DNA of 43,679 nt, from assembly GCF_001942495.1 (NCBI RefSeq), contig NZ_MKZS01000001.1, forward strand, positions 8,100,405 to 8,144,083, in the 5' to 3' direction. This DNA comes from Moorena bouillonii PNG. Lineage in GTDB: Bacteria > Cyanobacteriota > Cyanobacteriia > Cyanobacteriales > Coleofasciculaceae. Positions 33,860-42,369 of this stretch are shown piece after piece. Numbering within the stretch: position 1 is the first letter of the stretch; every line of letters starts with the position of its first letter. The notes under the pieces are model-generated. The model saw only the letters and a program-made list of their open reading frames with translations, was not told the DNA's origin and did not search any database. The position numbers and the translations under genes were made by a program.

Positions 33860-35197
33860 ATGATAAATTTAAAAAGGTTATCTACTAATCAGTTAATAAC
33901 TTTTTTTTTGCTCCGATTAGAACCATTTTTGATTGGAATATGCTTATTTTCCGGCATGTTTCTTGATTTTCCAGGTCCTCTACTTAAGCTTTTAAAAGTT
34001 GGTAGCTATCTAATCTTGTTTTTTTTAATTCTTTGGCGATGGAAAAGATTTGCCTATGTTTTTACAAGGGATATACCGTTACTATGCTTAGTAGGGACTG
34101 CTGTGTGGTCGGTTGGATGGTCTGCGGTTCCCGGTATTCCAGAATTACTTAGAGCCGTCTTACGTGCAACTGCCCTCGGAGCATACTTAGCAGTTCGCTA
34201 TAACCCTAAGGAGCAAATGCGTCTGGTGGCATGGGTGCTAGGTATAGTGGCGATTTTAAGCTTATTGGTCACTTTAGCTCATGGCTTAGGGGACGCTCCC
34301 GCTCAGGGTATCTTTAGGCATAAAAATCATTTAGCTCGTCTGATGACCCTAAATGCCATAATTTCGTTATTGAGCATCCTCAACCATCGGAAATATCGCT
34401 GGGTAGGGTGGGTGGGATTTAGCTTATCTGTTTTGATGCTACTACTTTCTCAGGGAAAATCAGCATTGCTAATCTTTTTAGTTATGATTACCCTGCTGCC
34501 CCTTCACAACTTTGTAAAACAGCACTATAAGTTACAAACTGTTCTTTACATGGTCTCAGCCCTCCTGGCTTTTGTGGCATCGATAGTAATTTTATGGAAC
34601 CTGGAATTCATACTAGTTGATATTCTAGGCAAAGATCTACAATTGAATGGGCGTTTACCGATTTGGACTTTAGTATTTGATAAAATTTTAGAACGACCTT
34701 GGCTAGGTTACGGTTTTGAAGGATTCTGGTCTTCCGACGCTGGCTACTCTGTCATCAACTCTACATGGCTTGCCCATGGAGGATATGGTAATGCTCATAG
34801 TGGTTATCTTGAGTTAGCTCTGCAACTTGGATTTTTAGGTATTTTCCTTTTTGTGCTTAGTTTATGTATAGCCTTATTTAAGACAATTCAAGTCCTAAGT
34901 GTCACCAAAAAACTAGAATTTTTCTGGATGTTTCTCTACCTAGTATTTTTCAGTATTGTTAACCTGAGCCTAGACCCATCAATTCTTGCCGAAGACATCG
35001 TGTGGACTCTGTACGTATCAACCGCTCTTTCGGCAGCTGTTTACCAGAGTCGAATTGTCAAGAATCCCCACTTACTAGGTGTTAGGAAACAGGGAGTAGG
35101 GAGTAGGGAGCACAGAAGTCAGAACAGGAAAGAGGTAAGAGGGAAAAAATCCTGTGTACCTGATTGCTATGAAAAACCCTGTAAATTATTTCAGTAA
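33860..35197 (+). CDS. O-antigen ligase/polymerase family membrane protein
   Basis: A 445-residue polytopic protein with about ten helices, of the Wzy/WaaL (O-antigen ligase, PF04932) superfamily. The family landmarks are GIFRHKNHLARLMTLNA near 151-167 and the periplasmic-loop/late-helix element GNAHSGYLELALQLGFLG. In an ABC-exporter locus a WaaL-type ligase joining glycan to lipid is the more natural role. A Wzy polymerase cannot be ruled out; such proteins look alike. The last 38 residues (408-445) are read from a degenerate heptamer tract and its conserved flank, giving a basic, low-complexity tail (GVRKQGVGSREHRSQNRKEV), so the true conserved protein probably ends near residue 405. Confidence 0.84.
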   Translation: MINLKRLSTNQLITFFLLRLEPFLIGICLFSGMFLDFPGPLLKLLKVGSYLILFFLILWRWKRFAYVFTRDIPLLCLVGTAVWSVGWSAVPGIPELLRAVLRATALGAYLAVRYNPKEQMRLVAWVLGIVAILSLLVTLAHGLGDAPAQGIFRHKNHLARLMTLNAIISLLSILNHRKYRWVGWVGFSLSVLMLLLSQGKSALLIFLVMITLLPLHNFVKQHYKLQTVLYMVSALLAFVASIVILWNLEFILVDILGKDLQLNGRLPIWTLVFDKILERPWLGYGFEGFWSSDAGYSVINSTWLAHGGYGNAHSGYLELALQLGFLGIFLFVLSLCIALFKTIQVLSVTKKLEFFWMFLYLVFFSIVNLSLDPSILAEDIVWTLYVSTALSAAVYQSRIVKNPHLLGVRKQGVGSREHRSQNRKEVRGKKSCVPDCYEKPCKLFQ

Positions 35198-35217
35198 AAT
35201 AAACGGGATAGTAAGCC

Positions 35218-36237
35218 ATGAAAAACTCAGAGCAAAGTACCATTGATGAACAAGAAGACCCTCCCTTAGCCGAACTTCCGAGCATTTCGATAGTTGTTCC
35301 TAATTATAATAGCGGAGCAACTATCTGTGCCACCTTACAAAGCTTAATTGAGCAGAACTATCCCAAGCTAGAAATCATTGTAGTTGATGGCGGATCCACT
35401 GACAACAGTGTCGAAGTAATTAAGCAGTTTGAACCATACATTACCTGGTGGGTTAGTGAAAAAGACAGTGGTCAATCCAATGCCATTAATAAAGGTTTTG
35501 CGAAGTGTAATGGTGATATCGTTAATTGGCTGTGTAGTGACGACCTCCTAGCACCAGATGCCTTACACACAGTGGGAAAATACTTTGCCGAGTCGCCTGA
35601 TATTGACGTCTTAGTTGGTCGCAGCAAAATTGAATATAGGACTGACAATTTAGGTCAACCACTCAAAGGAGCTAATTTTTGGATGACCCTGTTTGGGCGA
35701 GTCTTGCCCTTAGGATTAGGGTCACGACCGATGATATTGGATGCAAAAAACCAGATCTACATTAAAGCTCCTACACTCAAACAAATTGACTTAATTTCTG
35801 TTGCTTCTCCCATTCACCAACCTAGCTGCTTTTATCGGCGCAAGCTGCTTGATCGACCTCAACCATTAGATGAAAGCTATGAGTACACCATGGATATTGA
35901 GCTATTTAATTATTTCTACTCCCGTGGTGTGCGCTGGCGCGTGATCGAAGAGGTGCTAAGCATTGCTCCAGTAAGTGGTGACAATAAAACCAGCATAGCT
36001 GGTGTAAAAGCCACCTATGAATTAGAGCAAATCTACAAAACTTACACCAAAGAATTAATCCCTCTAACCTATTGGCATAGACGACTACGTTATCCCTTGG
36101 AGCGTTTTATCAAACATCATCGTAGCCGTCTTTGGTTATACATAGTCGGACCAGTATGGGTTGCCATCACACTACTATTAAGCCCATTTTATGGTGTTGA
36201 AAAAGTTTGGGCACTTAGGTGGACAAAGTGGATTTGA
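35218..36237 (+). CDS. Glycosyltransferase family 2 protein
   Basis: A 339-residue inverting GT-A enzyme. It has the classical start SISIVVPNYNSGATICATLQ, then VVDGGSTDNSVEVI (nucleotide-binding Asp) and the D-x-D-like WLCSDDLL. PIHQPSCFYRRKLLD and the later YTMDIELFNYF are typical of the group. A hydrophobic segment near the C-terminus (LWLYIVGPVWVAITLLLSPF) likely anchors it in the membrane. It is about 20 bases downstream of the ligase gene, so probably in the same operon. The sugar is not deducible. Confidence 0.88.
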   Translation: MKNSEQSTIDEQEDPPLAELPSISIVVPNYNSGATICATLQSLIEQNYPKLEIIVVDGGSTDNSVEVIKQFEPYITWWVSEKDSGQSNAINKGFAKCNGDIVNWLCSDDLLAPDALHTVGKYFAESPDIDVLVGRSKIEYRTDNLGQPLKGANFWMTLFGRVLPLGLGSRPMILDAKNQIYIKAPTLKQIDLISVASPIHQPSCFYRRKLLDRPQPLDESYEYTMDIELFNYFYSRGVRWRVIEEVLSIAPVSGDNKTSIAGVKATYELEQIYKTYTKELIPLTYWHRRLRYPLERFIKHHRSRLWLYIVGPVWVAITLLLSPFYGVEKVWALRWTKWI

Positions 36238-36245
36238 TTACTTTT

Positions 36246-36353
36246 AGGGAACAGGGAACAGGGAACAGGGAGCAGGGAGCAGGGAATAGGGAATAGGGAA
36301 TAGGGAATAGGGAATAGGGAATAGGGAATAGGGAGCAGGGAGCAGGTTACCGA
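36246..36353. repeat. Composite heptamer tract (AGGGAAC/AGGGAGC/AGGGAAT)n
   Basis: About 15 units with period 7, starting with AGGGAAC, moving to AGGGAGC, then AGGGAAT and back to AGGGAGC. It ends about 30 bases before the next GT4 start. Confidence 0.9.
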
Positions 36354-36384
36354 AGTCCTGAATGTCTTAAAATTATGGAAAATT

Positions 36385-37590
36385 ATGGTTCACTATCCGT
36401 CTTCACACACAAGTAAAGACACAAGTAAAGACACAAGTAAAGATACAAGTAAATACCAAAAATTAGACCTTAAAACACAAAATACTTTTCCTGTCGTGGG
36501 ATGTCAGGTAGTAATGTTAGGTGACAACCTTCAGATCAAGGCTGGTATCCCATCAGTGCAGAAGGTTATTCTTCGTAATGCACCCTCTCAGGTTAAAATT
36601 CAGCATATTCCTACTACCTGTACTGATGGCAAAAACGGATCAATTACTCGTAAGCTCTTAGTTTTTGGGAAAGCTCTGGGGAAGTTGCTGTGGAGGTTAT
36701 CCACAAAAAAGACTGATCTGATTCACGTGCATTTTTCTCAAAGGGGTAGCACGCTCCGGAAAATGATTTTGATGCTCCTTGCACTAGCATTCCATGTCCC
36801 TGTGGTTTTGCACGCCCATGGTAGCGAGTATAAGTTGTTTTACACTGGGCTACCTGAATTGGCAAAAGGAATAATTAGCTTGGTGTTTCGACAATCTGCC
36901 TACTTTATTGTTCTATCACAAAGCTGGAAAAACTTTTACCAGTCCAGTTTCCGACTAAAAGCAGAACAGGTTGTAATTCTTCCTAACCCAGTAGAGTTGC
37001 CCTCAAAAATTCCAGAGCGCACAAGCTGCAAACAGATAATGTTAGTTTTTGTGGGAGAAATCGGTAAACGGAAAGGAGTATTTGATCTGATCCAGGCCTT
37101 TGCATCTCTGTCTCCTGAACAAAAAACTTGCTCAGAATTACTATTAGCAGGGGATGGAGAAGTAGAGCAAGCCTGTCAATTAGTTGAAAGCCTAGATTTA
37201 GGAGACCATATCAAAGTCCTTGGCGGGATAGACTCAGCTCAACGGGATGCTCTTTTAGCAAAAGCGAACATATTTATCTTGCCGTCTTATAACGAAGGTC
37301 TGCCCATGGCATTGCTTGAAGCCATGGGTTGGGGCTTACCTGTGATCACCACACCAGTAGGGGGGATACCAGAGTTGGTAATACATGGTGACAATGGTTT
37401 GCTAGTTAAGCCTGGACAGATACCAGACCTATCTATGGCTATGCAGACTCTAATTAATGATCAAGGGTTACGGCTCTCCTTAGGATCTAGCGCCAGAGCA
37501 AGCGTTGCCGATCTCAATGTCAAAAACTACCTCAGTTCTCTGCTTAATATTTATGGCTCAGTGCTCAAATCTCAAGCAACAGCTCCATGA
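36385..37590 (+). CDS. Glycosyltransferase family 4 protein with Ser-Lys-Asp-Thr repeat
   Basis: A 401-residue GT-B enzyme. The first 25 residues contain a tetrapeptide repeat (Thr-Ser-Lys-Asp) encoded by a 12-base tandem unit at 36409-36454, so the N-terminus is expandable without a frameshift. The catalytic fold starts later (VVMLGDNLQIKAGIPSVQKV), and some homologues may begin near residue 38. Core motifs are LIHVHFSQRGS, VVLHAHGSEYKLF, FVGEIGKRKGVFDLIQAF and the signature LEAMGWGLPVITTPVGGIPE with E-x7-E spacing. It is in the glycan locus. Donor and acceptor are unknown. Confidence 0.86.
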   Translation: MVHYPSSHTSKDTSKDTSKDTSKYQKLDLKTQNTFPVVGCQVVMLGDNLQIKAGIPSVQKVILRNAPSQVKIQHIPTTCTDGKNGSITRKLLVFGKALGKLLWRLSTKKTDLIHVHFSQRGSTLRKMILMLLALAFHVPVVLHAHGSEYKLFYTGLPELAKGIISLVFRQSAYFIVLSQSWKNFYQSSFRLKAEQVVILPNPVELPSKIPERTSCKQIMLVFVGEIGKRKGVFDLIQAFASLSPEQKTCSELLLAGDGEVEQACQLVESLDLGDHIKVLGGIDSAQRDALLAKANIFILPSYNEGLPMALLEAMGWGLPVITTPVGGIPELVIHGDNGLLVKPGQIPDLSMAMQTLINDQGLRLSLGSSARASVADLNVKNYLSSLLNIYGSVLKSQATAP

Positions 37591-37663
37591 ACACACTATT
37601 GAGTTTCTCAAGATCTCTGTTATACAAATGTCGGCTTATGTCTGGGATACAGGAGGTTGACCC

Positions 37664-38908
37664 ATGAAAGTATTACTTTCAGCCTATCAGTGCCAACCTC
37701 ATACCGGTTCAGAAAACGGAATCGGCTGGGCTTGGGCAACACAACTGGCTCTAATGGGACATGAAGTCTGGGTGATTACCTGGAGTCATAATCGGATTCC
37801 GGTAGAGCAGGAACTTCAGGTAAATCCAATATCTAACATACATTTTTTCTTTTGCGACCATCCTACCTGGTTATCTCGGTTGTTCAAAATTCTGATTACC
37901 AGACACCTAATATTGCTCTCAGTTCCCTTGTGGCAATTGATGAGTATCTGGTGGCAATGGGATGCTTATCGAATCGCCAAATCATTAACCCAGGAGGTGG
38001 TATTTGATCGGGTTCATCACGTAACTAATACAACAATTCGACGCCCCAGTTTCATGGGTCTTTTAGGAATCCCTTTCATTTTCGGACCGGTAGCTGGTGG
38101 AGTAAAAGCACCTTGGTGTCTCAGGAAAAGCTACCCAGTCAGGGGCTGGTTATTTGATTTTATCCGCGATATTTCTAATACTATTGTTAAATTTGACCCG
38201 CTGATGAACTTAACGTTTATCACCGCATCAAAAATCTATTGTCGCTCAAAGCCTACCCAGGCACTTATCCCAAAATTTTACAAGTATAAGTCTGACGTTG
38301 TTTTTGATATTCCTATATATGATATCATAAAAATACCTAAAATTATTGAAGAATACTTCATCAATAAAGATACTTTTAATGTTCTTTTTGTAGGGCGTTT
38401 TTTACATTGGAAAGGGATACATCTGGCGCTGAAAGCCTTTTCTCTGTTGCACCAAAAGATTCCCAATACCCATTTTACAGTCATTGGTCGTGGTAGTGAG
38501 CAAACTTGGCTGCAGAGACTGAGTGAGAAATTGGGTATCAAGGATGCTGTAGACTGGATACCTTGGATGGAGCAGAAAGAATTAAGTTCACCTTATCTAG
38601 AACATGATGTTTTTCTATTCCCCAGTCTCCATGATTCCGGCGGGCTAGTAATTCTAGAAGCTTTGTCCCATGGCTTACCAGTAGTTTGTCTAGATTTAGG
38701 AGGACCAGGGGTGATGGTGGATGAAACCTGTGGACGGGTGATAAAAACCGATGGGTTGACGGAAGAAGGGGTGATTCAGAGACTTAGTGATGCCTTAGTA
38801 GAACTGGCAGAAAACTCAGAATTGCGACAGCAGTTGAGTGCAAGGGCCTTGGCGCAACCAACTAAATTTGAATTTAAGAATGTTGTGGAAAAAATATATA
38901 TAAATTAA
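37664..38908 (+). CDS. Glycosyltransferase family 4 protein
   Basis: A 414-residue GT-B enzyme. Its N-terminus SAYQCQPHTGSENGIGWAWA is typical of a GT4 subgroup with long acceptor domains. VLFVGRFLHWKGIHLALKAF starts the nucleotide-binding domain, and GGLVILEALSHGLPVVCLDL holds the signature. A hydrophobic region near 80-105 may sit at the membrane. A purine-rich GGAGG eight bases upstream of the ATG supports the start. It follows the preceding GT4 gene by about 70 bases. Confidence 0.87.
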   Translation: MKVLLSAYQCQPHTGSENGIGWAWATQLALMGHEVWVITWSHNRIPVEQELQVNPISNIHFFFCDHPTWLSRLFKILITRHLILLSVPLWQLMSIWWQWDAYRIAKSLTQEVVFDRVHHVTNTTIRRPSFMGLLGIPFIFGPVAGGVKAPWCLRKSYPVRGWLFDFIRDISNTIVKFDPLMNLTFITASKIYCRSKPTQALIPKFYKYKSDVVFDIPIYDIIKIPKIIEEYFINKDTFNVLFVGRFLHWKGIHLALKAFSLLHQKIPNTHFTVIGRGSEQTWLQRLSEKLGIKDAVDWIPWMEQKELSSPYLEHDVFLFPSLHDSGGLVILEALSHGLPVVCLDLGGPGVMVDETCGRVIKTDGLTEEGVIQRLSDALVELAENSELRQQLSARALAQPTKFEFKNVVEKIYIN

Positions 38909-39286
38909 TTGGTTGAGGTAAAAAGTTCTGGGTTTTAGGGAGCAGGGAGTAGGGAGTAGGGAGTAGGGAGTAGGGATTAGGGAGTAGGGATTAGGTAGTA
39001 GGGAGTAGGGAGTAGGTAAAAAAAACCTGTGTAAATCATTACTATTACAAGCGATATAATTTTTTTAAAAATTTTAATTTATTAAAACTAAAACTATAGT
39101 TTAAAATACGGCGGTTTGCATAACTATCAGGTATACAGTATTTTTTCCTCTTCCCTCTCCCCTCTTTGATGCTCCCTGCTCCCTGGGGAGCAGGTCAAAT
39201 TTGCTGAAACATTAGTACTATTTTCCAGTAGAGCAAGCAATTACCCATGAGGGGGCTATAGATAATGTACAAATATTCATCCAGGA
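38909..39286. repeat. Intergenic tracts of period-7 repeats
   Basis: Units AGGGAGT/AGGGATT run from 38936 to about 39016, followed by a flank GTAAAAAAAACCTGTGTAAA resembling those after the tracts at 35094 and 40846. A short GCTCCCT pair lies near 39172-39186. No gene is seen. Confidence 0.8.
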
Positions 39287-39423
39287 CTAGGGTGTGTCTT
39301 CAAACTCGGAGATCCCCCTAAATCCCCCTTAAAAAAGGGGGACTTTGACTATGGCTCCCCCCTTTTTTAAGGGGGGCTGGGGGGGATCTAAATCTTGCGG
39401 AAAACTTTGAAAACACGCCCTAG
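39287..39423. mobile_element. 137-bp palindromic MITE
   Basis: Terminal inverted repeats CTAGGGTGTGTCTTCAAA (39287-39304) and TTTGAAAACACGCCCTAG (39406-39423) enclose a near-palindromic interior of GATCCCCC and AAAAAAGGGGG runs. CTAG ends imply TA target duplication. It has no coding potential and would form a long hairpin. Confidence 0.75.
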
Positions 39424-39642
39424 CTCCCCTGATGACCTATTACCTATTACCTATTACCCATTACCTATTACCTATTACCTTAGTACTAATGTTGCTGCAT
39501 AAGTGACATGCTCCCTGCTCCCTGCTCCCTAAAACCTAATAATTTGTATCTGATCAATTGCAAACCGCTGTACTTATGCATCTATCCTTAAGGTCACATT
39601 TAGTGATAAATTTTACGAATTTTATTAAGGATATAAATTTTA
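39424..39642. repeat. Further heptamer tracts before GT4 gene
   Basis: (CTATTAC)n-type units at about 39431-39479 and GCTCCCT units at 39510-39530. The latter is followed by the 40-base flank shared with 17341-17379. Confidence 0.82.
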
Positions 39643-40830
39643 ATGGTTTCATTTTCAAAAGTATTAATAATTGTCGAGAATTTACCTTTACCCTTTGACC
39701 GACGGGTATGGATGGAAGCCACTAGCTTACAGAAAGCTGGCTATCAAGTTACTACAATTTGTCCCAAAGGGAATGGGTTTGATAAGGATTATGAAGTCAT
39801 GGAAGGGATTCATATTTATCGCCATCCCCTACCACCAGAAGAAAGCTCGGTTACTGGCTATCTTCGAGAATACAGCTGGGCTGTGAATTGGCAATTTCGC
39901 TTAGCTCGTCAAGTATGGCGAGAGCAAGGTTTTGACATCATTCACATTTGTAATCCGCCAGATTTAATGGTTCTAGTGGCGGGATGGTTTAAATTGTTCC
40001 GGGGCGTAAAAGTAATCTTCGACCACCACGATCTGGCTCCAGAGATGTACATCGCCAAGTATGGACGAAAAGATATTTTTTATCATGGTTTACGCTGGGC
40101 TGAGCGCTTGACTTATGCTACGGCAGACATGGTGATTTCAACTAATGAATCCCATCGCAAGGTCGCTCTTACCCGAGGGGGGAAGAAACCAGAGCAAGTA
40201 GTTGTAGTGCGCAGTGCTCCTGATCTGGAACGGTTTCGGATCATGCCCTCAAACCCAAGTTACCGCAGAGGTCGTGACTATCTGGTCGGTTATATGGGGG
40301 TTATGGGGGAACCGGAGGGCATTGACTATCTTCTGAGGGCAATACGTTACATTGTGCAGGAAAAGAAGCGCCAAGATATTCACTTCATGCTAATTGGCAG
40401 TGGCCCTGCTGCTGAAACCCTCAAGGCTTTATCTAAACAGCTTGACCTGACTGATTTTGTAGAATTCACAGGATTTCAGACCGGGGAAGCACTTTTAGAG
40501 CGGCTTTCCAGTTGCGATGTATGTGTGGAACCCTCTCCCACATCGGCTTATAACGAAAACTGCACTATGAATAAAATCTTGGAGTACATGGCTCTAGGTA
40601 AACCCATTGTTCAGTTTGACCTCCGAGAGGGAAGACACTCTGCAGGCAATGCATCTGTTTATGCTACGCCTAATGACGAGCTGGAGTTTGCTGAGAAAAT
40701 TCTCGAACTTCTCAAGTCTCCTCAACTCAGAGAAAAAATGGGAGCAGAAGGTAGACGCAGGATGGACGAAATGCTGGAATGGCGTCATCAAGCGCCTAAA
40801 CTTTTAGATGCTTATGGAAAAGTTTCGTGA
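39643..40830 (+). CDS. Glycosyltransferase family 4 protein
   Basis: A 395-residue GT-B enzyme. It begins VLIIVENLPLPFDRRVWMEA, then IIHICNPPDLMVLVAGWF and VIFDHHDLAPEMYIAKYG, a signature of a well-defined GT4 subgroup found in exopolysaccharide and exosortase-linked loci. The C-terminal domain has VGYMGVMGEPEGIDYLLRAI, LIGSGPAAETLKALSKQL and NKILEYMALGKPIVQFDL with the acidic pair. No close partner gene is adjacent; repeat-filled spacers lie on both sides. It is probably a late member of the same glycan pathway. The sugar is unknown. Confidence 0.89.
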   Translation: MVSFSKVLIIVENLPLPFDRRVWMEATSLQKAGYQVTTICPKGNGFDKDYEVMEGIHIYRHPLPPEESSVTGYLREYSWAVNWQFRLARQVWREQGFDIIHICNPPDLMVLVAGWFKLFRGVKVIFDHHDLAPEMYIAKYGRKDIFYHGLRWAERLTYATADMVISTNESHRKVALTRGGKKPEQVVVVRSAPDLERFRIMPSNPSYRRGRDYLVGYMGVMGEPEGIDYLLRAIRYIVQEKKRQDIHFMLIGSGPAAETLKALSKQLDLTDFVEFTGFQTGEALLERLSSCDVCVEPSPTSAYNENCTMNKILEYMALGKPIVQFDLREGRHSAGNASVYATPNDELEFAEKILELLKSPQLREKMGAEGRRRMDEMLEWRHQAPKLLDAYGKVS

Positions 40831-40845
40831 GTTTTTTTAGGAGCA

Positions 40846-40893
40846 AAGGGAGCAAGGAGTAGGGAGTAGGGAGTAGGGAGTAGGGAGTAGGGA
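40846..40893. repeat. Heptamer tract (AGGGAGT)n
   Basis: Six to seven 7-base units directly after the GT4 gene, followed by a GGAAAACATCCTGT flank similar to other tracts. Confidence 0.88.
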
Positions 40894-40911
40894 AAACATC
40901 CTGTCTAGTTC

Positions 40912-40957
40912 AGGTGCGACCCGTGGCGAATTTAATTCGCCAACGGAAAGCGCACCT
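40912..40957. repeat. Dispersed palindromic repeat (AGGTGCG...CGCACCT)
   Basis: Outer arms AGGTGCG (40912-40918) and CGCACCT (40951-40957) enclose an inner palindrome GGCGAATTTAATTCGCC. Related copies are at 147-234 (interrupted by another palindrome) and 5041-5088 (opposite orientation). Confidence 0.72.
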
Positions 40958-41062
40958 AATAGTTATGAGAAACGCTATCTATTGCTTTAGCAAAAGTAAC
41001 TATATCAGTTATAACCTAGAAAATAGATGGTCTTATAGTATCGATTTTATAAAACTATTTTT

Positions 41063-41959
41063 ATGATATTGAATGAAAATTATTTAGTTAAAAAAATCAA
41101 ACGTATACCGGGAAAACTTAAGAGAGAGTCTTTGCGAATACCGATGCTAGATCACCTGTATTATGGTGACTATATAAAAAGACTAGAAAATCATGCTAAC
41201 TCCCTACCTGCCCTAGAGCCAGTAGATTTACCATTGTTGAATTCTCTCTTCAAACAAGGAACGGTTGTTACTTCTTTAGAAGAGTTAGAAATTTCCTATA
41301 AGGAACTGATAGATAGTGCTGAGGATATCTTACCAAAATTACGGGCATTGCCTATACCGAAACTTGAGTCTTGTATAACCTATCGCGAAGAGCTAATTAG
41401 TTACCCACAACTTTTTAAGTGGGGACTTAACGAACGATTGCTTGATATTGTAGAAAATTACCTTGGTGTTCCAGCATTATTAGCTGCTGTAACCCTTCAA
41501 AGGACTATTGCGGATGGAAAACCAGTACATGTCAGGCAATGGCACGTAGATCCAGAAGACTATCGCATGGTTAAAATCATTATCTACTTGAATGATGTGG
41601 GGTTAGATGGTGGCCCTTTTGAATATATTCCCAGACATTTAACCTCATCATTAGCTGAAGCCCTGAACTACAATTATTACAGTTCTGGTTTTGTCTCGGA
41701 TCAAGACATGACAAGGGTTGCCCCTAAAGCTACCTGGAACCCTTGCCCAGGACCCTATGGCACAGTAATTTTTACTGACACACGCAGCATTTTCCATCGT
41801 CTGAAACCACCTACTGGATCAGAGCGATACTCAATTACTTTCGCCTACACCTCTAGACGACCGATCACAACCTTTGAGAGAAATTTCTCTAAACACCAGT
41901 TGCAAGCTATTGCCAGCGGGTTAAGCCAACGACAACAAGATTGTCTCTTTTTCGATTAA
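41063..41959 (+). CDS. Phytanoyl-CoA dioxygenase-like Fe(II)/2OG oxygenase
   Basis: A 298-residue protein with PhyH-like features. The iron-binding facial triad is readable: H161 and D163 in RQWHVDPEDYR, and H245 in IFHRLKPP. R255 in GSERYSITFAY is placed to bind 2-oxoglutarate. IIIYLNDVGLDGGPFEYIPR between them is the typical strand-turn. Such enzymes hydroxylate or halogenate small molecules or sugars. The N-terminal 110 residues are helical and unlike standard PhyH, so a fused substrate domain is possible. It lies at the end of the glycan locus, before mraY. Whether it acts on the glycan, a lipid carrier or an unrelated metabolite is open. Confidence 0.8.
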   Translation: MILNENYLVKKIKRIPGKLKRESLRIPMLDHLYYGDYIKRLENHANSLPALEPVDLPLLNSLFKQGTVVTSLEELEISYKELIDSAEDILPKLRALPIPKLESCITYREELISYPQLFKWGLNERLLDIVENYLGVPALLAAVTLQRTIADGKPVHVRQWHVDPEDYRMVKIIIYLNDVGLDGGPFEYIPRHLTSSLAEALNYNYYSSGFVSDQDMTRVAPKATWNPCPGPYGTVIFTDTRSIFHRLKPPTGSERYSITFAYTSRRPITTFERNFSKHQLQAIASGLSQRQQDCLFFD

Positions 41960-42000
41960 AGCTGTGATCATTACAGTGGAGTTGCACCATGGTTAACCCA

Positions 42001-42192
42001 GTGGAACAGGCATCAGGCGTGGAACAGGCATCTTGCCTGTTTCAATTCCCAGGCGGGCTGTCCCAACAAGGCGCGAAGAGGCGGAAAATGAGGGCTCTCC
42101 CTTGGGTGGTGCGTTACGGGGCGGAGTATACCAACCCTGGCTACAAAGCGAAACATCAGAAGCTTTCCGCCCCTAACGCACCCTACGCAACT
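42001..42192 (+). repeat. 190-bp structured dispersed repeat, copy 2
   Basis: Homologous to 19569-19756. It has the hairpin AACAGGCA-TCT-TGCCTGTT and the long-range arms GGTGCGTTACGGGGCGGAG and CCGCCCCTAACGCACC. An 86-codon open frame crosses it but has no support as a gene. Confidence 0.8.
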
Positions 42193-42369
42193 GTGATCCG
42201 GTCATGCCTTGATCATCTCGTAAATTGCCAAAAATCAATCCTACCCTGAGCGATCGCATACCTTTGATGTTAGGATTTGACTCGTAACCGTAAATTATAC
42301 GGATATGAACAAAGATACAGGGAATTGTATCTTTGTGAGGAGTGTTCGAAAAAAAGGAATAAGAGGCTT

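Noticed and set aside
36246-36353. CRISPR array
   Set aside because: Repeats are 7 bases and contiguous without spacers; no cas genes are present. The same holds for the other tracts.
41989-42249. 86-residue + strand protein
   Set aside because: Coincides with the 190-bp structured repeat; sequence reflects hairpin arms, not a protein family.
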